The notes under the pieces were generated by a model. The model had not been told where the DNA came from, did no database searches, and saw nothing but the letters and a program-made list of their open reading frames with translations. From Arachis hypogaea (taxonomy: Eukaryota; Streptophyta; Magnoliopsida; Fabales; Fabaceae), in NCBI RefSeq assembly GCF_003086295.3, contig NC_092055.1:123233484-123297483 (forward strand): 64,000 nt of DNA, written 5' to 3'. The position numbers and the translations under genes are program-made. Of this stretch, positions 36,510-46,776 are shown one piece after another; position 1 is the stretch's first letter, and every line of letters begins with the position of its first letter.

Positions 36510-36799
36510 AAATAAAAAGACTGGACAGAAATTCATGAAATTGAACCAGAACGTGCCTCGACTGAGAAACGGCGATTGGCGAAAAGGCAATAATTCGGTG
36601 AAGCAGTGTCCTCTATGGACACAGGTTCTGAAAACGCAAAAGAGAGCAAACGGCGGCGATACTGCAATGAAGAAAGAAAAGAGGAGAATCAAGAATGTGA
36701 AGGAAGAAAAAGAAAAGAAGAAAGGAAACAGTAATTTTTATACTTGTAATGGTTTTGGTTCGTTGAGATTACCGGCGTAAACCACGTGAACCTTCTCAT
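27798..36799 (-). CDS. Mitochondrial type I DnaJ co-chaperone, ATJ1/DNJ1-like (19 exons)
   Basis: Type I J-proteins stimulate Hsp70 ATPase activity and hold unfolded clients; the ATJ1 relatives act in mitochondria. Exons, with GT-AG borders: 36773-36799, 36547-36661, 36287-36373, 35861-35952, 35070-35153, 34930-34968, 34608-34754, 34461-34502, 34287-34374, 33776-33840, 33553-33615, 33390-33462, 32864-32955, 32002-32073, 31466-31522, 30526-30574, 30354-30423, 28277-28366, 27798-27825. They join to 1380 nt, 459 residues. Start MRRFTWF and the arginine-rich leader suggest a mitochondrial presequence. J domain about 85-148 with HPD at 113-115; zinc repeats [32 protein letters not shown] at 237-293; then [24 protein letters not shown] and [13 protein letters not shown]; end LYQQLCTG. 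Exons 1-2 are the least certain: the exon 2 donor GTTCAA is weak. No lesion seen. A transposon end lies about 60 bp upstream of the ATG. Confidence 0.92.
29240..30070 (+). mobile_element. Decayed LTR-retroelement remnant in the long DnaJ intron
   Basis: Inside the roughly 2-kb intron between the 28277-28366 and 30354-30423 exons. AAAGTCCCACATCG and GGTATCAGAGC / TGTATCAGAGC words resemble LTR and initiator-tRNA primer-site sequences. A frame near 29625-29720 reads [19 protein letters not shown], like the start of plant gypsy gag proteins. It carries many stops. Boundaries are approximate. Confidence 0.5.
30220..30236. repeat. Poly-G tract
   Basis: A run of G residues, once interrupted by T, in the long DnaJ intron. 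It may be length-variable or a sequencing weak spot. Confidence 0.8.
36440..36504. repeat. (AT)n microsatellite in DnaJ intron 2
   Basis: An uninterrupted AT run of roughly 63 bases inside the 173-bp intron between exons 2 and 3 of the DnaJ gene, about 40 bp downstream (in gene direction) of the exon 2 donor. Confidence 0.9.
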
Positions 36800-36860
36800 T
36801 GGGAGGGATCCTCTTCGGAAGCGAAATTGAGTTACAGTTATGCTCTGCTTCCACACCAAG

Positions 36861-38340
36861 GTTCTGAGAACTAGACCGGTCATCGAACCGTTCTAGTTAT
36901 TGGTTCATTGGTTTACTGGTTCAATCGGTCTAACCGTAGTTCAACCCGAAAAGTCGTTTTAGAATAAAATAATAAATAAATTATAAATAATCATTTTAAA
37001 ATATAATTATAGTCTAATAATAAATTTTAAAATATCTTTAAATTTAAAATACTATTAAGAAATATCATCAAACAAAGCCATATGATTTTATCAAAAGACA
37101 AACTCAAAAGTTATGTAGAGAATTTCAGATATTAAAGAAAAAATATCCACGATCACTTATCTTCATGTAAGCTAATTAAAAAGAAAACACACCGTCCAAT
37201 AAGCACAAATACTTAGATTTGTATGGACTTACTTCTGGCTCTCAATTATAGGTACACAAGCAAGAACAAATTCACAGAATAACTCTAAAATTTCATATGC
37301 CTCCCATATATTTTGTTCTCGAATGATATGCAGAGTGAGCTAAGATAGAAATAAAATTAACAAGCGGTATGAAACACTGAACAATTACCCTTTATTCTAG
37401 CAATTGCCTCTTGGCCAGCCTGCAAGAATTGGGAAATCTCCTTGCGCATTTGCTTCAGTTGCGCATCTCTCTTGTTTTGCAGCAGCTTAATGCGTGACAT
37501 CGACAGGTTAAGACATGTTTTACTACAGATTACCAAGATCAACAAGCATCGTGTTTAGAGTTGCTACAGAATGAAGAGTATCCATATAATAAATTGCAAA
37601 AGCATCCACTCAAATCCAACTACCAGTACTGAATGTTTATTATAAGAGCAGGCATCTGAATTTGATAAACTGTAATGCACGATTTACAGATATACAAAGG
37701 AAAGAGGGGGCGAATCTCAATACTCAAATCGAGTAATAAAGCATGGATATATGTCAAAATTTGGTCTTTGAAGAACAGAATCAGTAAGTAAAAGGTGAGA
37801 GAAGTGGGGAAAATCACCCGCAAGTGGCGAAAACACCTCTGTTAAAGAGCTTATTAAGAAATAAGAAATGACATTGTTGATGATGACGATGATGAAGATC
37901 AAATAATCATTCAACAACCCAGCCATTACAACACAGCAACAAACATTACAAGAACATTTGAATAAAAATTTCAGAAATTAAAAGGAAGAAGAAGAACCGA
38001 GCATTCAGTCATCAGTAAACACAGAGCCATCAATAACCAAAGTAAAATTAAAAGGAAGAAGCGGAGGCGAAGAATTGAAAGCAGGGCACTAACCTTCCAC
38101 GGAGACACGGACGGCAACCGGCGAGACGACGGCGAGAACAGAGACGACGGCAAGCGGCGACCCGACGGCGAGCTGCTCCAAGCCACGAACAGAGAAGCCA
38201 GCGAGGATGCGGACGACGTGCTGAGCTGCCTGGGTTCCGGACAGGGGGAAGAGGAAGAAGCGGAAACGCTGAGAACCTGGGGACGGAACCTAGGACTAGG
38301 GTTTTGCTTTGGTCTGGGACTTTCACTACTTTGATTCAGG
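36861..38340. mobile_element. TIR DNA transposon copy B, carrying an IST1 gene fragment, right end lost
   Basis: The left end GTTCTGAGAACTAGACCGG and the following subterminal sequence (ATTGGTTTACTGGTTCAATCG, TTTTAGAATAAAATAATAAA) match copy A at 7922-8017. The block at about 37930-38310 matches copy A at 9470-9780 (AATTAAAAGGAAGAAGCGGA and onward). Between them lies an IST1-like gene fragment absent from copy A. No right terminal repeat is found; similarity stops near the poly-G run at 38341. It begins about 60 bp upstream of the DnaJ start codon. Confidence 0.6.
37233..37874 (-). pseudogene. IST1-like (ESCRT-III regulator) gene fragment, three 5' exons
   Basis: IST1 proteins bind ESCRT-III subunits and regulate Vps4 in multivesicular-body sorting. 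Three exon remnants keep their introns. Exon 1 (about 37818-37874) reads like FLNKLFNRGVFATC but has a 7-bp tandem duplication (TTTCTTA) shifting the frame after ATG. Exon 2 (37389-37522) reads KTCLNLSMSRIKLLQNKRDA and LKQMRKEISQFLQAGQEAIA. Exon 3 (about 37233-37330) reads HIIREQNIWEAYEILELFCE and FVLACVPIIESQK. The exon 3 acceptor region is degraded and all later exons are missing. Retained introns mean DNA-level copying, not a processed cDNA. It lies between two blocks shared with TIR element copy A. Confidence 0.8.
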
Positions 38341-38353
38341 AGGGGGGGGGGGG
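38341..38353. repeat. Poly-G tract
   Basis: A run of about 12-13 G at the point where similarity to TIR element copy A ends. Confidence 0.85.
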
Positions 38354-39360
38354 GTGCACGATGGGTTTGGTGCAAGTTTTACACCATTTATATGAAAAAT
38401 ATTGTTACTCAGTCTAACATAAAGATTCGGAAGCGAATCTTAGAAAAGTGGCAGATTTGACTGTTAAGTTTTATAAACTGTTGTGCAGAAATTAGATTTA
38501 GATGTGCAGTTTAGTCTGATGCTTTAAGAAGCTAATTTCATAGTAAATTTGCTTATAAAGAGAGAAGAGCATTATGTAGTTTTTTTTTTGGTGACTAGAG
38601 CATTATGTAGTTGAGTATACTGAAGGGATGTCTTCTTAAAAAAATCTTCCTCTTTTTTTTTTTTCTTTTGTTTATTTGCTTTATTTTGTCACACAAAAAA
38701 ATCTTAATTTTTTTTAGTATTATATTAAATTCACATTAAATTACAAAGTATTTTTATTGTGAATTTTCTGAGCCAATAAATTGAGCGTATCGATTCAAAC
38801 TCGATTCATTTAATATATAATTTTAAATTTTAGTTCAAAGTCCGCTAACAAAATCATGAGCTTCACTTATCAAACTTTAGACGAATCAAATTTAATAAGT
38901 CAAGTTGGAGTTGGATTGCGATTTGGTTTAACTTAGTTTTAACCCTATAAACGAATCAATTCACGATGTAACTATATTAATTCAACAATCATTTATATTA
39001 ACTTAATTTTATTTTAGTACTTGATTAAATTTGTATTAAATTATTAGTATTTTATTTTAAATTTGTCATTGATTAAGATCTAAATTTTTTAACAAAATAA
39101 AATTGTATCATAATTTAATATTTATTAGCCTAAATAATAATATTAAGAAAAAAATAAAAAAATTATTTTTCTTCTATTACTTGAATTAATTGTTAGAGTA
39201 ACTAATTTTTTCATTTTTCTATCTAATTAAAAAAATTTGTCCAAATATTTTTTTAAATAAAAGTATTTTTTCTAATAAAAGTACATTTTATTGTTTTAAA
39301 AATACCAATCCAAATAAGTTGGATATTTTAAAAAAAATTATAAAAGTACATTTTTTTGTT
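38354..39360. other. AT-rich intergenic DNA, no gene seen
   Basis: AT-rich with homopolymer runs. Words such as CGATTCAAACTCGATTCATT (38792-38811) suggest decayed repeat sequence. No open frame of interest. Confidence 0.5.
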
Positions 39361-39950
39361 TTTTTTTTCAATAATGGGCTCAGACAAGCAACCAAAGAAC
39401 CCAACTCGCCCAGAAATTCGCCCCTGAACCCAACCCAGCCAGACTCGTCTTCCCCGCTCCCAGGGAGCTCTGTTAGGCTGCCAATTGCTACCGTCCAAGT
39501 CACAGTTGATTATCGTGATGCCCTGTCTATACGCCGGTGCATTGAAACCGTCACTCTTTTTTCGCTCTGGTTTGCAACGCCGGGAAGAAAATTATTTTAA
39601 ATGGTTCCTGACCCCGGCTCCTGCCTGCTGTCTCTGCCCTTTTTTTGGGTCTTGGCTAAGCCCAACAACCCTACCTGGCTCCGAACCCCCTCCCCGCGAA
39701 CCCAGATTCCTCTGCTCCACTCGCATGCGACCTGGAAAGCTTGCCGGCCTGAACTGCAATAGGCGCCACATGGCTGCTCTTTCAGTGCAGACGCTCGGGA
39801 CGGACAAGACCAGCTAAGAGAGATAGACACAGCTCCGTTGCTACTCGCTCTGCACATTCCGGCGACTCCATAGAAGCGCAATCTGGACCGCATGTGAAAG
39901 CAGAATTGAAGGGAGACTGAAAGTCAGCCGCTCCTTGCCAGACTTGCTGC
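39361..39950. other. GC-richer stretch of unknown origin
   Basis: About 590 bp with much higher GC than its surroundings and several short overlapping open frames on both strands, none with a recognisable domain. It may belong to the LTR or flank of the following gypsy element, or be a separate inserted repeat. Confidence 0.3.
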
Positions 39951-42500
39951 TGTTGTAGGATACTGAATATTAAATTCTTATTTTATTTTTTTTATTTATT
40001 TACTTTTTAAACTCGGGGGCCAACCATCGGTGAAATATTTAGAGGCAAAGCTAGTAGATATGAGATAAGTTAAAAAGTATTAACTATTAACCAACAAATA
40101 GCTTCTACGACAAAAATGGTATACTTGTAACAGAACAAATTACAACCTTTTGCTCTTACTAGTTGATGTGTACCCTATAAACTCGGAGATAAGATCAGAA
40201 CTAAAGACCGACCACAAAGATTGGAGACGAATGAACATATCTGGGATAACCACTTGACCAAAAACTAAGCATAAGTCAAACACTATCCACTAGCCGTTAC
40301 CAACAACAACAGAACTCACTAACTGAACCACGATTATCGGAACAAGCAAAGCACTTCGTTCACCTATAAAACCGAACCCAATAGCCCAGGAGAAACAGGT
40401 CACAGAACTCACTCTAAGTTATTTCTCTTACTTTCTTATAACTCACATTCTTACTTGAGCGTCGGAGTGCTTTTTGCAGGTGCTCCCGCCGCCGTGTTTC
40501 ATCGTGCCGAGGTCACCCTTGAAGGCTACCTTACGGACGACGTATAACTCTCCCAAGAGCCGAGCAGCCTCGATTGGAAGTTACAGACCTCGGTCGAATC
40601 AGAACAGAATATTTGGCGCCCACCGTGGGGCCCGAAAAGTTAATTTAACCCCACTATTTCTCTACATCGCACTTTGTATTTCTTTTTTACACAGGGTTAC
40701 CCAACCTTCGAGCATGGCCGACAATGGGATTCACCAACTCACCCAGGCCGAACTCATCACCCAGATGGCCGAGCTGCAAGCGGAAGTCAAAAGACTTGCC
40801 AAACTTTCCACCCAAAGTAACGCTAGTAAACGCGAAGAAAATGGTTCCAAAGGAAAAGGCAACGCAGACCTGCTAAGTGTAGACCCACCAAAGGAGAAGC
40901 TGACCCTGGACAACCCGTTCTCCGAGGAGATTACCAACTACTAGATGCCAAAACACTTCACACTACCTTCCTCACTCGAGCCATATAAGGGGATTGGTGA
41001 CCACCGGTCTCATATTAAGAAATTTCAATCTATGATGTTCTTTAATGGCCCTAATAACGAACCTGTTCTTTGCAGAGCTTTCCCTACTTACCTCAACGGC
41101 GCTGCCCTACTTTGGTTTTCAAAATTACCTACAGGATCAATCTCCTCTTTTGAGGAACTGGCAAAATCTTTCATAGACTACTTCGCTGCAGCACGGATAT
41201 GTGTACACGGATCAGACTACCTCGGCACCATTCGCCAAGGTCCTCATGAAAGCTTGAAAGACTATCTGACCAGATTCGCAAAAGCAACCATGGAGATACC
41301 CGATCTAGATCCCGCTGTCCACTTGCATGCCCTAAAGGCCAGACTCCGACCCGGAAAATTTAGGGAAACAATCGTGGTAACCAAGCCAAAGACACTGGAA
41401 GAATTCCGGGAAAGGGTGGTAGGACAAATGAAGATTGAAGAACTCCGCGAAGCCGAAAAAACAGAGAAAAAACAACCAAAGAGAGAGGATGACAGAACTA
41501 TGAGACCGACAAATGTCAAAGACCACAAAAAGCACTTCAAACTGACCCCAAAATTTGACAACTACACCAAATTCAACACAAGAAGGAAAAAGATAATTAA
41601 AGAAATCCTCAACGCCAAGATCATAAAACCACCAGCAAGGGCAGGAAGCTACCAAGATCAGCGTTTCGTTGACAAAAGTAAACACTGCACTTTCCATCAA
41701 AAGTATGGGCACACAACCGACGAGTGCGTGATAGCCAAGGATCTATTAGAAAGATTGGCTCGGCAAGGCCTCCTAGATAAGTACATCGAAGGAAGGAAGC
41801 ATAAAGAAAACGATAGGGACAAGGAAGAACGTCAACAAACCTCGGAAAACAAGGAAATCAAAAAATGGTCAAACAATATCCCACCTAAAGGGATTATAAA
41901 CTGCATATCCGGAGGATTCGCCGGCGGAGGAGAAACAACATCGGTAAGGAAACGTAGCTACCGTACAATGCTGGCAATCAAAGGAACAACACTATACAGC
42001 AACAACAACGTACCTGACTTAGAAATCACTTTCAACAAGGAGGACATGTGCTCGGCCGCACCACACTCAGACGGCCAAGTGGTAATCTCCATCCAAACAG
42101 GCGAGCTGTTGGTAAGAAAAGTCCTTCTGGACCCAGGTAGTAGCGCCGATGTTCTTTTTTATACCACTTTCTTAAAAATGAAAATATCTGAAAAACTCAT
42201 ACAACCCTCATCCGAAGAATTAGTCGGATTCTCTGGAAAAAGAGTGCCAATTAAGGGTTACATATGGCTAAAAACGATGATGGGAAATCACCCATTATCA
42301 CGGATCATTGATATACAATACCTCATATTTGATTGCCCTAGTCCCTACAATATTATCCTCGAAAGACCTGCACAGGGCAGGGCAGTAGTTTCAACTTTCC
42401 ATCTATGTGTCAAATTCCAGGCACAAGACGGACGAATAGCGACACTCCACTCAGATCGCAGACAAGCTTGGCAATGCTACAACGCAAGATTCACAATTCG
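39951..42500 (+). mobile_element. Ty3/gypsy element, Tat-like, 3'-truncated
   Basis: A presumed 5' LTR (start uncertain, end near 40606) is followed by the primer-site sequence TGGCGCCCACCGTGGGG at 40615, then gag-protease. No reverse transcriptase follows: the sequence changes near 42490 to a different element on the opposite strand. The gag style (LPSSLEPYKGIGDHRSHI, LLDPGSSADVLFY) matches Tat/Ogre-type elements as I recall them. Confidence 0.7.
40614..40632 (+). other. Primer-binding site of the Tat-like element
   Basis: TTGGCGCCCACCGTGGGGC shortly after the presumed 5' LTR end. This wording is typical in plant Tat-type elements; I cannot name the tRNA with confidence. Confidence 0.6.
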
Positions 42501-42516
42501 TGCACCAGATGTTTAA
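40714..42516 (+). pseudogene. Tat-like gag-protease, one nonsense codon and truncated
   Basis: It starts at ATG near 40714 (MADNGIHQLTQAELI) with a heptad-rich N-terminus. A TAG at 40942-40944 (after EEITNY) interrupts; the same frame continues with gag core (LPSSLEPYKGIGDHRSHIKK, LNGAALLWFSKLP, DYLTRFAKATMEIPDLDP). A knuckle-like CTFHQKYGHTTDEC is followed by an aspartic protease (LLDPGSSADVLFY). The last codons, after about 42488, are foreign sequence from the junction. No RT or integrase remains. Confidence 0.8.
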
Positions 42517-44215
42517 TGGAGCCATCAGCAAGTTGAATACATATTCGGGTTGGTTTGACTTCTTCAGTCAAGCCAAGCTTTCTAATAGTGGATGCAGGTA
42601 TTAGGTTGATACTTGCTCCAAGGTCACATAGAGCTGTCTTGGTACAAGCACCCTCTAATGTGCATGGTATTATAAAGCTTCCTGGATCTTGAAGCTTCTC
42701 TGGTAGGCTTTTTAGAATGACTGCACTGCATTCTTCAGTGAGAAACACCTTTTCAGTTTCTCTCCAATCCTTCTTATGACTTAAGATCTCTTTCATGAAC
42801 TTAGCATAAGAGGGTATTTGCTCAAGTGCCTCTGCAAATGGGATCTTTATCTCGAGAGTCCTGAGATAGTCTGCAAGGCGGGCAAATTATTTATCCTGCT
42901 CCGCTTGGCGGAGTTTCTGAGGATAAGGCATCTTGGCTTTATATTCTTCAACCTTAGTTGCTGCAGATTTATTTCCTACAGAGGTGGTTGGAGAAGCCTT
43001 CTTAGAGGGGTTACTATCAGCACTTGCAGGTTTCTGATCCTTCACTGGCATTTGAACGCTAGTACTGGGCAGGGAATGGGCGTTTAACGCCAACTTTTCT
43101 CCCTTTTCTGGCGTTTGAACGCCAGAAGTGGGCATCCACTGGGCGTTTAACGCCAATCTTTCACCCTTTTCTGGCGTTTGAATGCCAGAATTATTTCTCT
43201 CTGGGCTCTTGCTGTCCTCAGAGGGATTTTGGGTAGTGGTTTGGTTATCCTCTGTCAGTTGTTCCTTTCTTGGCTTTCTACTACTTTGAGCTGATTTATT
43301 CAATGTCTTCCCGCTCCTTAGTTGTACAGCTTGGCATTCTTCTGTTATCTGTTTAGATAACTGCTGTCTTGTCTGATTCAATTGTGCTTCCATATTCTTG
43401 TTAGCATTTTTAGTGTCTTGGAGCATCTCTTTAAATTATGCTAATTATTTTGTCATAAGGAGTAATTGTTGATTAAGCTCATTAATCTGTTCTTGAGGAT
43501 TAGGATCAGTAGTTATTGCCCTGGCCTCTTCCTTTATGTAGGACTCACTGCTAGAGTACAAATGTTGATTTCTAGCAACTGTATCTATGAGTTCTTGAGC
43601 CTCTTCAATCGTCTTTCTCATGTGTATAGATCCACCAGCTGAGTGATCTAGAGACATCTGAGCTTTTTCTGTAAGCCCATAGTAGAAGATATCTAACTGT
43701 ACCCACTTTGAAAACATTTCAGAGGGGCATTTCCTTCGCATCCTTCTGTACCTTTCCCAGGCATTATAAAGGGATTCATGATCCTCTTGTTTAAAGCCTT
43801 GGATGTCCAGCCTTAGCTGTGTCATCCTTTTTGGAGGGTAAAATTGATTCAGAAATTTGTCTGATAACTGTCTCCATGTTTTTATGCTTGCTGTGGGTTG
43901 GTTATTTAACCACCTCTTAGCTTGATCTTTTACAGCAAATGGAAACAGTAATAATCTGTAGACATTCTGATCCACTTCTTTATCACGTACTGTGTCAGCA
44001 ATTTGTAAGAACTGTGCCAGAAACTCAGTAGGTTCTTCCTGTGGAAGACCGGAATACTGGCAATTTTTCTGCACCATGAAAATGAGCTGAGAATTTAGCT
44101 TAAAACTTCTTGCTTTGATGGGAGGTATACAGATGCTACTCCCATATGCAGCTGTAATGGGGTTAGCATATGACCCCAGAGTCCTTCTGGACTGTTCATT
44201 TCCACTTATGTCCAT
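42500..44215 (-). pseudogene. Athila-like gag and protease start, nonsense-broken
   Basis: Start MDISGNEQSRRT at 44215. Gag core: YSGLPQEEPTEFLAQFLQI, RWLNNQPTASIKTW, FLNQFYPPKRMTQLR. Stops interrupt a single frame: a TAA at 43445-43447, another TAA four codons on, and a TAA at 42887-42889. Between them is a Q/K/T-rich linker holding a repeated motif (QTPEKGE-LALNA). After the last stop it continues with FARLADYLRTLEIKIPFAEA and a protease active site (LCDLGASINLIP). It ends at the junction. Confidence 0.82.
43045..43190 (-). repeat. Palindromic-word repeat inside gag coding sequence
   Basis: GGCGTTTAACGCCAA and TCTGGCGTTTGAACGCCAGA-type words alternate about five times. On the coding strand they specify LALNA and GVQTPEK motifs in frame. 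The same words occur in the LTRs of this family (46309-46385, 47227-47306). Confidence 0.8.
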
Positions 44216-45222
44216 GATGGAGAAAAAGGAATTGATATGAATTACAATTAAATTATAATTTTTTTAATTTTATTTAATTAAAAGTGACCGAAAAAGATAA
44301 AACAAAATAAATGGAAGATAAAATAAAACTTTCGAAAATTAGAAGAAAATAAAAGCAAATTGAAAACTAAATTAATTAATTAATTTAAAAGATTTTGGAA
44401 AAAAATGCTTAGTTAATTTCGAAATATGAAAGAGAAAAGTAGTTAAGTGATTTTTTGAAAAAGATTTTGAAATTAGCAATAAAAAAGATATGATTGAAAA
44501 TTATTTTGAAAAAGATATGATTGAAGAAATTAAAAAGATTTGATTTTTGAAAAAGATTTGAAAAGATCAATTTTTTAAATTAGAATTTTGACTTGACTAA
44601 AAAAAAAGATATGATTTTGAAAATCTTTGACTAATTTAACGCAAAATTTCGAAATTTATGAGTAAAATAAGGAAAGGATATTTTTTTATTTTTGAATTTT
44701 AATGAGAAAAGAGAAAAACAACAAAATGACACTAAACTTAGAAATTTTAGATCAAAACAAAGAGAACAAACAAGAAAACTTTGAATGTCAAGATGAACAC
44801 CAAGAACACTCTGAAGATCAAGATGAACACCAAGAACAAATTTTTGAAAAATTTTTAAGTAAATAGAAGCACAAAAACACACCAAACTTAAAATTTTTAG
44901 AAAATCAAACACAAATTTTCAAAAAATTAAAGGAAAACATAGAGAAGACACCAAACTTAAAATTTTTAGAAAATCAAACATAAATTTTCAAAAATTTAAA
45001 GGAAAACACAGAGAAGACACCAAACTTAGAATTTTTTAAAGATCAAGAAAGAACTAAGAACATGCAAATTCGAAAAATTGAAAGAAAATAAAAGCATGCA
45101 ATTGACACACCAAACTTAAAATATGAAACTAAACTCAAATAAAAGACTCTAAACCAACAAAAAAATAAATTATTCCTAATCTAAGCAACAAAATAAACCG
45201 TCAGTTGTCCAAACTCGAACAA
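44216..45222 (-). other. Leader of the Athila-like element
   Basis: A-rich, T-poor plus strand (leader T-rich on the element strand) between primer site and gag, with several near-repeats such as ACACCAAACTTAAAATTTTT at about 44880-45030. No gene. Confidence 0.6.
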
Positions 45223-45240
45223 TCCCTGGCAACAGCGCCA
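45223..45240 (-). other. Primer-binding site, tRNA-Asp type
   Basis: The minus strand reads TGGCGCTGTTGCCAGGGA, close to the TGGCGCCGTTGCCGGGGA primer site used by Athila elements. Confidence 0.8.
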
Positions 45241-45249
45241 AAAACTTGG

Positions 45250-46776
45250 TGCATGAAATCACAATCACACTTTTGCAACTTCGCACAACTAACCAGCAAG
45301 TGCACTGGGTCGTCCAAGTAATACCTTACGTGAGTAAGGGTCGATCCCACAGAGATTGTCAGCTTGAAGCAAGCTATGGTTATCTTGTAACTCTTAGTCA
45401 GGATATCAATAATTCTCAGATTTGATTGTAAAAAGTAAAAGAACATGAATGAATACTTGTTATGCAGTAATGAAGAACATGTTGAGGTTTTGGAGATACT
45501 TTATCTTCTGAATCTCTGCTTTCCTACTATCTTCTTCTTCATGCACGCAAGGCTCCTTCCATGGCAAGCTTTATGTTGGGTATCACCGTTGTCAATGGCT
45601 ACTTCCCGTCCTCTCAGTGAAAATGTTCCAAATGCGCTGTCACCGCACGGCTAATCAGTTGTTGGTTCTCGATCATGTTGGAATAGGATCCATTGATCCT
45701 TTTGCATCTGTCACACGCCCAACACTTGCGAGTTTGAAGCTCGTCACGGTCATCCCTTCCCAGATCCTACTCGGAATACCACAGACAAGGTTTAGACTTT
45801 CTGGATCTCAGGAATGGCCGCCAGTAATTCTAGCCTATACCACGAAGGTTCCAATCTTAGATTAGAGACCCAAGAGATACATATTCAAGCTTGATTGCAT
45901 GTAGAACAGAGGTGGTGGTCAGACACGCGTTCATAGATGAGAATAATGATGATTGTCATGGATCATCACATTCATCAGGTTGAAGTGCGAATGAATATCT
46001 TAGAATAGAAGCAAGCGTGATAGAATGGAAAATAGTAGTAATTGCATTAATTCATGAAGAATAGCAGAGCTCCTCACCCCCAACAATGGGGTTTAGAGAC
46101 TCATGCCATAGAAGATACAATATGGAACGTGTAGAATGTCATGAGGTACAAGATGAATCACTAAAAGTAGTTTTTATAGTAAACTAGTGACCTAGGGTTA
46201 CAGAAAATGAGTAAGCTAGGGTGTTTAGTGTAAAAAATCCACTTTTGGGGCCCACTTGGTGTGTGCTTGGGCTGAGCATTGAAGCTTTCATGTGTAGAGA
46301 CTTTTCTTGGAGTTAAACGCCAGCTTTTGTGCCAGTTTGGGCGTTTAACTCCAGTTTTTATGCTAGTTTTGGCGTTAAACGCCAGAATTCTTAAGCTGAC
46401 TTGGAACGCCGGTTCGGGCCATCAAATCTTGGGCAAAGTATAGACTATTATATATTGCTGGAAAGCCCAGGACATCTACTTTCCAACGCAATTAAGAACG
46501 TGCCAATTGGGCTTCTGTAGCTCTAGGAAATCCACTTCGAGTGCAGGGAGGTTAGAATCCAACAGCATCTACAGTCCTTTTTCAGCCTCTGAATCATATT
46601 TTTGCTCAGGTCCCTCAATTTCAGCCAGAAAATACCTGAAATCACAGAAAAACACACAAACTCATAGTAAAGTCCAGAAAAGTAAATTTTAAATAAAAAC
46701 TAATAAAAATATAATAAAAACTAACTAAAATATACTAAAAACAGTGCCAAAAAGCGTATAAATTATCCGCTCATCA
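45250..46776 (-). repeat. 5' LTR of the Athila-like element (1,527 bp)
   Basis: Bounded on the minus strand by TGATGAGCGG and TTTCATGCA. A TATA-like CAATATATAATAG lies at about 46446-46457, with inverted-repeat words (GGCGTTAAACGCC type) just downstream at 46309-46385. Confidence 0.8.

Larger units (their letters stand above)
42500..46776 (-). mobile_element. Athila-like gypsy element, only 5' half present
   Basis: On the minus strand: complete 5' LTR (45250-46776), primer site, leader, gag and the start of protease, then an abrupt end near 42500, where it abuts the plus-strand Tat-like gag. Pol and the 3' LTR are missing. LTR termini are TGATGAGCGG and TTTCATGCA. This LTR type is, from memory, abundant in Arachis. 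Confidence 0.8.

Noticed and set aside
36504..36883. Two 62-64 codon minus-strand frames starting MILLFSFF and MTGLVLRT
   Set aside because: They are out-of-frame or read-through versions of the DnaJ exons 1-2, which make sense only after splicing.
38048..38375. Ser/Pro/Arg-rich minus-strand frames
   Set aside because: Located in the GC-rich subterminal block shared with TIR element copy A; compositional, no domain.
39592..39893. Overlapping frames on both strands in the GC-rich island
   Set aside because: Mutually overlapping, no domain, no plausible splice structure.
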